Shown here in pieces: positions 53,391 through 64,000 of a DNA stretch of 64,000 nt. The stretch's first letter is position 1; the number at the start of each line of letters is the position of its first letter. Source of the stretch: Synchiropus splendidus (lineage: Eukaryota > Chordata > Actinopteri > Syngnathiformes > Callionymidae); assembly GCF_027744825.2 (NCBI RefSeq), contig NC_071351.1, positions 18,861,001 to 18,925,000 on the forward strand, in the 5' to 3' direction. Under the pieces are notes generated by a model that was not told where the DNA came from, did no database searches, and worked only from the letters and a program-made list of their open reading frames with translations. The position numbers and the translations under genes were made by a program.

Positions 53391-53766
53391 CAGCCTGAGA
53401 TAAGGTGGGTTTCGGAACGCCAAACATAAAAGTGTTGATAACTTTGGAAAAACACTTCAGAGAGCTTAGATTTGATGTGCACCCACTAGAAAGACCCTTT
53501 CTGCTATAGTGGGAGGTTAAAATTTCATGTTCTGAAGCTTCCCTGATAAGTTATGGCACAATGCGTAAAAACGCTTTTCAGCCTGAGATAAGGTGGGTTT
53601 CGGAACGCCAAACATAAAAGTGTTGATAACTTTGGAAAAACTCTTCAGACAGTTTAGATTTGATGTGCAACTACTAGAAAGACCCTTTCTGCTATAGTGG
53701 GAGGTTAAAATTTCATGTTCTGAAGCTTTCCTGAAAAGTTATGGCACAATGCACAAAAACGCTTTT
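53391..53766 (+). repeat. Reference dimer, classes S* and T*
   Basis: S* (53391-53578) combines G56 with G72, C75, C92, C94, T157 (CCCTGATAAG) and GCGTAA. T* (53579-53766) is a T monomer with A64 changed to T (AAACTCTTCAG). The T157 change occurs at 15947, 18579, 49035, 51855, 53547, 54675 and 55803. Each time the next monomer is T*, so the two markers travel as one dimer. Because S* has G56, it lacks the TTCGAA site of ordinary S. Confidence 0.9.
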
Positions 53767-55458
53767 CAGCCTGAGATAAGGTGGGTTTCGGAACGCCAAA
53801 CATAAAAGTGTTGATAACTTTGGAAAAACACTTCAGACAGTTTAGATTTGATGTGCAACTACTAGAAAGACCCTTTCTGCTATAGTGGGAGGTTAAAATT
53901 TCATGTTCTGAAGCTTTCCTGAAAAGTTATGGCACAATGCACAAAAACGCTTTTCAGCCTGAGATAAGGTGGGTTTCGGAACGCCAAACATAAAAGTGTT
54001 GATAACTTTTGAAAAACACTTCAGACAGCTTAGATTTGATGTGCAACTACTAGAAAGACCCTTTCTGCTATAGTGGGAGGTTAAAATTTCATGTTCTGAA
54101 GCTTCCCTGAAAACTTATGGCACAATGCACAAAAACGCTTTTCAGCCTGAGATAAGGTGGGTTTCGGAACGCCAAACATAAAAGTGTTGATAACTTTGGA
54201 AAAACACTTCAGACAGTTTAGATTTGATGTGCAACTACTAGAAAGACCCTTTCTGCTATAGTGGGAGGTTAAAATTTCATGTTCTGAAGCTTCCCTGAAA
54301 AGTTATGGCACAATGCACAAAAACGCTTTTCAGCCTGAGATAAGGTGGGTTTCGGAACGCCAAACATAAAAGTGTTGATAACTTTGGAAAAACACTTCAG
54401 ACAGTTTAGATTTGATGTGCAACTACTAGAAAGACCCTTTCTGCTATAGTGGGAGGTTAAAATTTCATGTTCTGAAGCTTCCCTGAAAAGTTATGGCACA
54501 ATGCACAAAAACGCTTTTCAGCCTGAGATAAGGTGGGTTTCGGAACGCCAAACATAAAAGTGTTGATAACTTTGGAAAAACACTTCAGAGAGCTTAGATT
54601 TGATGTGCACCCACTAGAAAGACCCTTTCTGCTATAGTGGGAGGTTAAAATTTCATGTTCTGAAGCTTCCCTGATAAGTTATGGCACAATGCGTAAAAAC
54701 GCTTTTCAGCCTGAGATAAGGTGGGTTTCGGAACGCCAAACATAAAAGTGTTGATAACTTTGGAAAAACTCTTCAGACAGTTTAGATTTGATGTGCAACT
54801 ACTAGAAAGACCCTTTCTGCTATAGTGGGAGGTTAAAATTTCATGTTCTGAAGCTTTCCTGAAAAGTTATGGCACAATGCACAAAAACGCTTTTCAGCCT
54901 GAGATAAGGTGGGTTTCGGAACGCCAAACATAAAAGTGTTGATAACTTTGGAAAAACACTTCAGACAGTTTAGATTTGATGTGCAACTACTAGAAAGACC
55001 CTTTCTGCTATAGTGGGAGGTTAAAATTTCATGTTCTGAAGCTTTCCTGAAAAGTTATGGCACAATGCACAAAAACGCTTTTCAGCCTGAGATAAGGTGG
55101 GTTTCGGAACGCCAAACATAAAAGTGTTGATAACTTTTGAAAAACACTTCAGACAGCTTAGATTTGATGTGCAACTACTAGAAAGACCCTTTCTGCTATA
55201 GTGGGAGGTTAAAATTTCATGTTCTGAAGCTTCCCTGAAAACTTATGGCACAATGCACAAAAACGCTTTTCAGCCTGAGATAAGGTGGGTTTCGGAACGC
55301 CAAACATAAAAGTGTTGATAACTTTGGAAAAACACTTCAGACAGTTTAGATTTGATGTGCAACTACTAGAAAGACCCTTTCTGCTATAGTGGGAGGTTAA
55401 AATTTCATGTTCTGAAGCTTCCCTGAAAAGTTATGGCACAATGCACAAAAACGCGTTT

Positions 55459-55646
55459 CAGCCTGAGATAAGGTGGGTTTCGGAACGCCAAACATAAAAG
55501 TGTTGATAACTTTCGAAAAACACTTCAGAGAGCTTAGATTTGATGTGCACCTACTAGAAAGACCCTTTCTGCTATAGTGGGAGGTTAAAATTTCATGTTC
55601 TGAAGCTTCCCTGAAAAGTTATGGCACAATGCACAAAAACGCTTTT
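55459..55646 (+). repeat. Chimeric S/Q monomer closing a 6-mer
   Basis: This is S on the left (C56, G72, C92, T94) but ends in GCACAA like Q. It sits between a Q with G185 (55271) and the next S* (55647), in the slot normally held by the second Q of the 6-mer. The pair 56399 (Q with G185) and 56587 (S ending in GCGTAA) looks like the source of its left part. Confidence 0.72.
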
Positions 55647-56962
55647 CAGCCTGAGATAAGGTGGGTTTCGGAACGCCAAACATAAAAGTGTTGATAACTT
55701 TGGAAAAACACTTCAGAGAGCTTAGATTTGATGTGCACCCACTAGAAAGACCCTTTCTGCTATAGTGGGAGGTTAAAATTTCATGTTCTGAAGCTTCCCT
55801 GATAAGTTATGGCACAATGCGTAAAAACGCTTTTCAGCCTGAGATAAGGTGGGTTTCGGAACGCCAAACATAAAAGTGTTGATAACTTTGGAAAAACTCT
55901 TCAGACAGTTTAGATTTGATGTGCAACTACTAGAAAGACCCTTTCTGCTATAGTGGGAGGTTAAAATTTCATGTTCTGAAGCTTTCCTGAAAAGTTATGG
56001 CACAATGCACAAAAACGCTTTTCAGCCTGAGATAAGGTGGGTTTCGGAACGCCAAACATAAAAGTGTTGATAACTTTGGAAAAACACTTCAGACAGTTTA
56101 GATTTGATGTGCAACTACTAGAAAGACCCTTTCTGCTATAGTGGGAGGTTAAAATTTCATGTTCTGAAGCTTTCCTGAAAAGTTATGGCACAATGCACAA
56201 AAACGCTTTTCAGCCTGAGATAAGGTGGGTTTCGGAACGCCAAACATAAAAGTGTTGATAACTTTTGAAAAACACTTCAGACAGCTTAGATTTGATGTGC
56301 AACTACTAGAAAGACCCTTTCTGCTATAGTGGGAGGTTAAAATTTCATGTTCTGAAGCTTCCCTGAAAACTTATGGCACAATGCACAAAAACGCTTTTCA
56401 GCCTGAGATAAGGTGGGTTTCGGAACGCCAAACATAAAAGTGTTGATAACTTTGGAAAAACACTTCAGACAGTTTAGATTTGATGTGCAACTACTAGAAA
56501 GACCCTTTCTGCTATAGTGGGAGGTTAAAATTTCATGTTCTGAAGCTTCCCTGAAAAGTTATGGCACAATGCACAAAAACGCGTTTCAGCCTGAGATAAG
56601 GTGGGTTTCGGAACGCCAAACATAAAAGTGTTGATAACTTTCGAAAAACACTTCAGAGAGCTTAGATTTGATGTGCACCTACTAGAAAGACCCTTTCTGC
56701 TATAGTGGGAGGTTAAAATTTCATGTTCTGAAGCTTCCCTGAAAAGTTATGGCACAATGCGTAAAAACGCTTTTCAGCCTGAGATAAGGTGGGTTTCGGA
56801 ACGCCAAACATAAAAGTGTTGATAACTTTGGAAAAACACTTCAGACAGTTTAGATTTGATGTGCAACTACTAGAAAGACCCTTTCTGCTATAGTGGGAGG
56901 TTAAAATTTCATGTTCTGAAGCTTTCCTGAAAAGTTATGGCACAATGCACAAAAACGCTTTT

Positions 56963-57526
56963 CAGCCTGAGATAAGGTGGGTTTCGGAACGCCAAACATA
57001 AAAGTGTTGATAACTTTTGAAAAACACTTCAGACAGTTTAGATTTGATGTGCAACTACTAGAAAGACCCTTTCTGCTATAGTGGGAGGTTAAAATTTCAT
57101 GTTCTGAAGCTTTCCTGAAAAGTTATGGCACAATGCACAAAAACGCTTTTCAGCCTGAGATAAGGTGGGTTTCGGAACGCCAAACATAAAAGTGTTGATA
57201 ACTTTCGAAAAACACTTCAGAGAGCTTAGATTTGATGTGCACCTACTAGAAAGACCCTTTCTGCTATAGTGGGAGGTTAAAATTTCATGTTCTGAAGCTT
57301 CCCTGAAAAGTTATGGCACAATGCGTAAAAACGCTTTTCAGCCTGAGATAAGGTGGGTTTCGGAACGCCAAACATAAAAGTGTTGATAACTTTGGAAAAA
57401 CACTTCAGACAGTTTAGATTTGATGTGCAACTACTAGAAAGACCCTTTCTGCTATAGTGGGAGGTTAAAATTTCATGTTCTGAAGCTTTCCTGAAAAGTT
57501 ATGGCACAATGCACAAAAACGCTTTT
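56963..57526 (+). repeat. Three-monomer insertion P/T-S-T in copy 2
   Basis: Copy 1 reads S (19363), T (19551), Q (19739). Copy 2 reads S (56587), T (56775), then P/T hybrid (56963), S (57151), T (57339), then Q (57527). The hybrid has T56 of P with T75 and T151 of T. The same P/T-S-T trio occurs at 16919-17482 and 50195-50758, so it was either gained here or lost from copy 1. The displacement moves from 198 to 201 monomers. Confidence 0.75.
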
Positions 57527-60500
57527 CAGCCTGAGATAAGGTGGGTTTCGGAACGCCAAACATAAAAGTGTTGATAACTTTGGAAAAACACTTCAGACAG
57601 TTTAGATTTGATGTGCAACTACTAGAAAGACCCTTTCTGCTATAGTGGGAGGTTAAAATTTCATGTTCTGAAGCTTCCCTGAAAAGTTATGGCACAATGC
57701 ACAAAAACGCTTTTCAGCCTGAGATAAGGTGGGTTTCGGAACGCCAAACATAAAAGTGTTAATAACTTTGGAAAAACACTTCAGACAGTTTAGATTTGAT
57801 GTGCAACTACTAGAAAGACCCTTTCTGCTATAGTGGGAGGTTAAAATTTCATGTTCTGAAGCTTCCCTGAAAAGTTATGGCACAATGCACAAAAACGCTT
57901 TTCAGCCTGAGATAAGGTGGGTTTCGGAACGCCAAACATAAAAGTGTTGATAACTTTTGAAAAACACTTCAGACAGCTTAGATTTGATGTGCAACTACTA
58001 GAAAGACCCTTTCTGCTATAGTGGGAGGTTAAAATTTCATGTTCTGAAGCTTCCCTGAAAAGTTATGGCACAATGCACAAAAACGCTTTTCAGCCTGAGA
58101 TAAGGTGGGTTTCGGAACGCCAAACATAAAAGTGTTGATAACTTTGGAAAAACACTTCAGACAGTTTAAATTTGATGTGCAACTACTAGAAAGACCCTTT
58201 CTGCTATAGTGGGAGGTTAAAATTTCATGTTCTGAAGCTTCCCTGAAAAGTTATGGCACAATGCACAAAAACGCTTTTCAGCCTGAGATAAGGTGGGTTT
58301 CGGAACGCCAAACATAAAAGTGTTGATAACTTTGGAAAAACACTTCAGACAGTTTAGATTTGATGTGCAACTACTAGAAAGACCCTTTCTGCTATAGTGG
58401 GAGGTTAAAATTTCATGTTCTGAAGCTTCCCTGAAAAGTTATGGCACAATGCACAAAAACGCTTTTCAGCCTGAGATAAGGTGGGTTTCGGAACGCCAAA
58501 CATAAAAGTGTTGATAACTTTCGAAAAACACTTCAGAGAGCTTAGATTTGATGTGCACCCACTAGAAAGACCCTTTCTGCTATAGTGGGAGGTTAAAATT
58601 TCATGTTCTGAAGCTTCCCTGAAAAGTTATGGCACAATGCGTAAAAACGCTTTTCAGCCTGAGATAAGGTGGGTTTCGGAACGCCAAACATAAAAGTGTT
58701 GATAACTTTGGAAAAACACTTCAGACAGTTTAGATTTGATGTGCAACTACTAGAAAGACCCTTTCTGCTATAGTGGGAGGTTAAAATTTCATGTTCTGAA
58801 GCTTTCCTGAAAAGTTATGGCACAATGCACAAAAACGCTTTTCAGCCTGAGATAAGGTGGGTTTCGGAACGCCAAACATAAAAGTGTTGATAACTTTGGA
58901 AAAACACTTCAGACAGTTTAGATTTGATGTGCAACTACTAGAAAGACCCTTTCTGCTATAGTGGGAAGTTAAAATTTCATGTTCTGAAGCTTTCCTGAAA
59001 AGTTATGGCACAATGCACAAAAACGCTTTTCAGCCTGAGATAAGGTGGGTTTCGGAACGCCAAACATAAAAGTGTTGATAACTTTTGAAAAACACTTCAG
59101 ACAGCTTAGATTTGATGTGCAACTACTAGAAAGACCCTTTCTGCTATAGTGGGAGGTTAAAATTTCATGTTCTGAAGCTTCCCTGAAAACTTATGGCACA
59201 ATGCACAAAAACGCTTTTCAGCCTGAGATAAGGTGGGTTTCGGAACGCCAAACATAAAAGTGTTGATAACTTTGGAAAAACACTTCAGACAGTTTAGATT
59301 TGATGTGCAACTACTAGAAAGACCCTTTCTGCTATAGTGGGAGGTTAAAATTTCATGTTCTGAAGCTTCCCTGAAAAATTATGGCACAATGCACAAAAAC
59401 GCTTTTCAGCCTGAGATAAGGTGGGTTTCGGAACGCCAAACATAAAAGTGTTGATAACTTTCGAAAAACACTTCAGACAGCTTAGATTTGATGTGCACCT
59501 ACTAGAAAGACCCTTTCTGCTATAGTGGGAGGTTAAAATTTCATGTTCTGAAGCTTTCCTGAAAAGTTATGGCACAATGCACAAAAACGCTTTTCAGCCT
59601 GAGATAAGGTGGGTTTCGGAACGCCAAACATAGAAGTGTTGATAACTTTTGAAAAACACTTCAGACAGCTTAGATTTGATGTGCAACTACTAGAAAGACC
59701 CTTTCTGCTATAGTGGGAGGTTAAAATTTCATGTTCTGAAGCTTCCCTTAAAAGTTATGGCACAATGCACAAAAACGCTTTTCAGCCTGAGATAAGGTGG
59801 GTTTCGGAACGCCAAACATAAAAGTGTTGATAACTTTGGAAAAACACTTCAGACAGTTTAGATTTGATGTGCAACTACTAGAAAGACCCTTTCTGCTATA
59901 GTGGGAGGTTAAAATTTCATGTTCTGAAGCTTCCCTGAAAAGTTATGGCACAATGCACAAAAACGCTTTTCAGCCTGAGATAAGGTGGGTTTCGGAACGC
60001 CAAACATAAAAGTGTTGATAACTTTGGAAAAACACTTCAGACAGTTTAGATTTGATGTGCAACTACTAGAAAGACCCTTTCTGCTATAGTGGGAGGTTAA
60101 AATTTCATGTTCTGAAGCTTCCCTGAAAAGTTATGGCACAATGCACAAAAACGCTTTTCAGCCTGAGATAAGGTGGGTTTCGGAACGCCAAACATAAAAG
60201 TGTTGATAACTTTCGAAAAACACTTCAGAGAGCTTAGATTTGATGTGCACCCACTAGAAAGACCCTTTCTGCTATAGTGGGAGGTTAAAATTTCATGTTC
60301 TGAAGCTTCCCTGAAAAGTTATGGCACAATGCGTAAAAACGCTTTTCAGCCTGAGATAAGGTGGGTTTCGGAACGCCAAACATAAAAGTGTTGATAACTT
60401 TGGAAAAACACTTCAGACAGTTTAGATTTGATGTGCAACTACTAGAAAGACCCTTTCTGCTATAGTGGGAGGTTAAAATTTCATGTTCTGAAGCTTTCCT

Positions 60501-63500
60501 GAAAAGTTATGGCACAATGCACAAAAACGCTTTTCAGCCTGAGATAAGGTGGGTTTCGGAACGCCAAACATAAAAGTGTTGATAACTTTGGAAAAACACT
60601 TCAGACAGTTTAGATTTGATGTGCAACTACTAGAAAGACCCTTTCTGCTATAGTGGGAGGTTAAAATTTCATGTTCTGAAGCTTTCCTGAAAAGTTATGG
60701 CACAATGCACAAAAACGCTTTTCAGCCTGAGATAAGGTGGGTTTCGGAACGCCAAACATAAAAGTGTTGATAACTTTCGAAAAACACTTCAGACAGCTTA
60801 GATTTGATGTGCAACTACTAGAAAGACCCTTTCTGCTATAGTGGGAGGTTAAAATTTCATGTTCTGAAGCTTCCCTGAAAACTTATGGCACAATGCACAA
60901 AAACGCTTTTCAGCCTGAGATAAGGTGGGTTTCGGAACGCCAAACATAAAAGTGTTGATAACTTTGGAAAAACACTTCAGACAGTTTAGATTTGATGTGC
61001 AACTACTAGAAAGACCCTTTCTGCTATAGTGGGAGGTTAAAATTTCATGTTCTGAAGCTTCCCTGAAAAGTTATGGCACAATGCACAAAAACGCTTTTCA
61101 GCCTGAGATAAGGTGGGTTTCGGAACGCCAAACATAAAAGTGTTGATAACTTTCGAAAAACACTTCAGAGAGCTTAGATTTGATGTGCACCTACTAGAAA
61201 GACCCTTTCTGCTATAGTGGGAGGTTAAAATTTCATGTTCTGAAGCTTCCCTGAAAAGTTATGGCACAATGCGTAAAAACGCTTTTCAGCCTGAGATAAG
61301 GTGGGTTTCGGAACGCCAAACATAAAAGTGTTGATAACTTTGGAAAAACACTTCAGACAGTTTAGATTTGATGTGCAACTACTAGAAAGACCCTTTCTGC
61401 TATAGTGGGAGGTTAAAATTTCATGTTCTGAAGCTTTCCTGAAAAGTTATGGCACAATGCACAAAAACGCTTTTCAGCCTGAGATAAGGTGGGTTTCGGA
61501 ACGCCAAACATAAAAGTGTTGATAACTTTTGAAAAACACTTCAGACAGCTTAGATTTGATGTGCAACTACTAGAAAGACCCTTTCTGCTATAGTGGGAGG
61601 TTAAAATTTCATGTTCTGAAGCTTCCCTGAAAAGTTATGGCACAATGCACAAAAACGCTTTTCAGCCTGAGATAAGGTGGGTTTCGGAACGCCAAACATA
61701 AAAGTGTTGATAACTTTGGAAAAACACTTCAGACAGTTTAGATTTGATGTGCAACTACTAGAAAGACCCTTTCTGCTATAGTGGGAGGTTAAAATTTCAT
61801 GTTCTGAAGCTTCCCTGAAAAGTTATGGCACAATGCACAAAAACGCTTTTCAGCCTGAGATAAGGTGGGTTTCGGAACGCCAAACATAAAAGTGTTAATA
61901 ACTTTGGAAAAACACTTCAGACAGTTTAGATTTGATGTGCAACTACTAGAAAGACCCTTTCTGCTATAGTGGGAGGTTAAAATTTCATGTTCTGAAGCTT
62001 CCCTGAAAAGTTATGGCACAATGCACAAAAACGCTTTTCAGCCTGAGATAAGGTGGGTTTCGGAACGCCAAACATAAAAGTGTTGATAACTTTCGAAAAA
62101 CACTTCAGAGAGCTTAGATTTGATGTGCACCCACTAGAAAGACCCTTTCTGCTATAGTGGGAGGTTAAAATTTCATGTTCTGAAGCTTCCCTGAAAAGTT
62201 ATGGCACAATGCGTAAAAACGCTTTTCAGCCTGAGATAAGGTGGGTTTCGGAACGCCAAACATAAAAGTGTTGATAACTTTGGAAAAACACTTCAGACAG
62301 TTTAGATTTGATGTGCAACTACTAGAAAGACCCTTTCTGCTATAGTGGGAGGTTAAAATTTCATGTTCTGAAGCTTTCCTGAAAAGTTATGGCACAATGC
62401 ACAAAAACGCTTTTCAGCCTGAGATAAGGTGGGTTTCGGAACGCCAAACATAAAAGTGTTGATAACTTTGGAAAAACACTTCAGACAGTTTAGATTTGAT
62501 GTGCAACTACTAGAAAGACCCTTTCTGCTATAGTGGGAGGTTAAAATTTCATGTTCTGAAGCTTTCCTGAAAAGTTATGGCACAATGCACAAAAACGCTT
62601 TTCAGCCTGAGATAAGGTGGGTTTCGGAACGCCAAACATAAAAGTGTTGATAACTTTTGAAAAACACTTCAGACAGCTTAGATTTGATGTGCAACTACTA
62701 GAAAGACCCTTTCTGCTATAGTGGGAGGTTAAAATTTCATGTTCTGAAGCTTCCCTGAAAACTTATGGCACAATGCACAAAAACGCTTTTCAGCCTGAGA
62801 TAAGGTGGGTTTCGGAACGCCAAACATAAAAGTGTTGATAACTTTGGAAAAACACTTCAGACAGTTTAGATTTGATGTGCAACTACGAGAAAGACCCTTT
62901 CTGCTATAGTGGGAGGTTAAAATTTCATGTTCTGAAGCTTCCCTGAAAAGTTATGGCACAATGCACAAAAACGCTTTTCAGCCTGAGATAAGGTGGGTTT
63001 CGGAACGCCAAACATAAAAGTGTTGATAACTTTCGAAAAACACTTCAGAGAGCTTAGATTTGATGTGCACCCACTAGAAAGACCCTTTCTGCTATAGTGG
63101 GAGGTTAAAATTTCATGTTCTGAAGCTTCCCTGAAAAGTTATGGCACAATGCGTAAAAACGCTTTTCAGCCTGAGATAAGGTGGGTTTCGGAACGCCAAA
63201 CATAAAAGTGTTGATAACTTTGGAAAAACACTTCAGACAGTTTAGATTTGATGTGCAACTACTAGAAAGACCCTTTCTGCTATAGTGGGAGGTTAAAATT
63301 TCATGTTCTGAAGCTTTCCTGAAAAGTTATGGCACAATGCACAAAAACGCTTTTCAGCCTGAGATAAGGTGGGTTTCGGAACGCCAAACATAAAAGTGTT
63401 GATAACTTTGGAAAAACACTTCAGACAGTTTAGATTTGATGTGCACCTACTAGAAAGACCCTTTCTGCTATAGTGGGAGGTTAAAATTTCATGTTCTGAA

Positions 63501-63918
63501 GCTTTCCTGAAAAGTTATGGCACAATGCACAAAAACGCTTTTCAGCCTGAGATAAGGTGGGTTTCGGAACGCCAAACATAAAAGTGTTGATAACTTTTGA
63601 AAAACACTTCAGACAGCTTAGATTTGATGTGCAACTACTAGAAAGACCCTTTCTGCTATAGTGGGAGGTTAAAATTTCATGTTCTGAAGCTTCCCTGAAA
63701 ACTTATGGCACAATGCACAAAAACGCTTTTCAGCCTGAGATAAGGTGGGTTTCGGAACGCCAAACATAAAAGTGTTGATAACTTTGGAAAAACACTTCAG
63801 ACAGTTTAGATTTGATGTGCAACTACTAGAAAGACCCTTTCTGCTATAGTGGGAGGTTAAAATTTCATGTTCTGAAGCTTCCCTGAAAAGTTATGGCACA
63901 ATGCACAAAAACGCTTTT

Positions 63919-64000
63919 CAGCCTGAGATAAGGTGGGTTTCGGAACGCCAAACATAAAAGTGCTAATAACTTTGGAAAAACACTTCAGACAGTTTAGATT
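63919..64000 (+). repeat. Partial monomer at the right edge
   Basis: The first 82 bp of an R-type monomer, with C45 (GTGCTAATAAC, 63963). The same private C is found at 26175, exactly 201 monomers to the left, so the duplicated block continues beyond the window. Confidence 0.9.

Larger units (their letters stand above)
51699..56586 (+). repeat. Amplified 6-monomer unit S*-T*-T-P-Q-Q (1,128 bp period)
   Basis: The units are 51699-52826 (complete), 52827-53390 (three-monomer remnant), 53391-54518 (complete), 54519-55646 (last monomer chimeric) and 55647-56586 (S*-T*-T-P-Q). The T157 marker recurs at 51855, 53547, 54675 and 55803, that is after 9, 6 and 6 monomers. All P monomers here carry C160. 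The corresponding region of copy 1 has one short version only (18423-19362), so 21 monomers were gained here or lost there. Confidence 0.88.
1..64000 (+). repeat. 188-bp satellite DNA array, single orientation, fills the window
   Basis: The motif CAGCCTGAGATAAGG recurs every 188 bp from base 1 to 63919 with no reversal of orientation and no foreign insertion. The array holds 340 complete monomers, 339 of 188 bp and one of 186 bp, followed by an 82-bp partial monomer at 63919-64000. Monomers differ by a limited set of linked substitutions and rare private changes. The majority monomer is about 39% G+C. This organisation is typical of centromeric or pericentromeric satellites in eukaryotes; the location is inferred, since no flanking unique DNA is visible. 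Because 188 is not a multiple of 3, the reading frame shifts in every monomer, which argues against coding. Both ends of the array lie outside the window. Confidence 0.98.
28199..64000 (+). repeat. Long block, copy 2 (expanded, runs past the right edge)
   Basis: This is collinear with copy 1 but longer. It contains an extra 26-monomer tandem duplication (36095-45870), a 21-monomer gain in the S*-T*-T-P-Q-Q region (51699-56586) and a 3-monomer gain at about 56963-57526. The displacement from copy 1 rises from 148 to 201 monomers across the block. Private changes inside copy 2 include 30176 (CTTGAAAG), near 31335, near 35914 (CTGTGATAAG), near 50883 (GGGAATTT), near 58967 (GGGAAGTT) and near 59750. 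These show that the copies have since diverged. Confidence 0.82.

Noticed and set aside
1..64000. CRISPR array or other prokaryotic repeat system
   Set aside because: Repeats abut with no unique spacers, and the 188-bp unit is uniform over 64 kb with no associated genes.
1..64000. Assignment to a named satellite family or species
   Set aside because: I do not recognise the monomer with confidence. Fish, other animals and plants all have satellites near this length, and a database search is needed.

Overview
The whole 64,000-bp window is one uninterrupted satellite-DNA array. I found no protein-coding gene, RNA gene, transposon, CRISPR array or unique-sequence segment. A 188-bp monomer (about 39% G+C in the majority form) runs head-to-tail in one orientation from base 1 to base 64000. 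There are 340 complete monomers plus an 82-bp partial copy at the right edge. Only one net length change occurs: one monomer is 186 bp (9965-10150). Monomers therefore start at 188n+1 before it and at 188n-1 after it. A monomer slightly longer than one nucleosome repeat, higher-order structure and no interruptions are typical of a eukaryotic centromeric or pericentromeric satellite. I cannot name the species; fish, other animals and plants all carry satellites of this size.

Monomers fall into classes set by linked substitutions. Offsets count from the C of CAGCCTGAG. P: T56, C75, A92. Q: G47, G56, T75, C151. R: like Q but A47. T: like Q but T151. S: C56, G72, C75, C92 and CGT at 174-176. S': like S but C72. 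R': R with TTTCAT at 149-154. Rc: R with C83. S*: S with G56, C94 and T157. T*: T with T64. Classes are ordered into short higher-order units: S-T-P-Q-R and S-Q-R' (together an 8-mer of 1,504 bp) in 1-13 kb and 26-46 kb, and a 6-mer S*-T*-T-P-Q-Q (1,128 bp) that is amplified at 51.7-56.4 kb.

Rare private substitutions show that the window is essentially two tandem copies of one long block. Copy 1 lies at about 0.4-28.0 kb and copy 2 from about 28.2 kb to beyond the right edge. Their spacing starts at 148 monomers. It steps to 147, 149, 147 and 148, then to 174 after a 26-monomer tandem duplication inside copy 2 (36,095-45,870), then to 176, 177, 198 and 201. Every step is a whole number of monomers, and several coincide with a chimeric monomer, which is the expected scar of an in-register unequal exchange. 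The window thus records nested satellite growth: monomer, 6- to 8-mer, 26-mer, and about 148-mer.

Each monomer also holds conserved inverted repeats, a HindIII palindrome and three CpG sites (five in S). No credible CENP-B box is present. Short minus-strand open frames exist, but they are by-products of the repeat.
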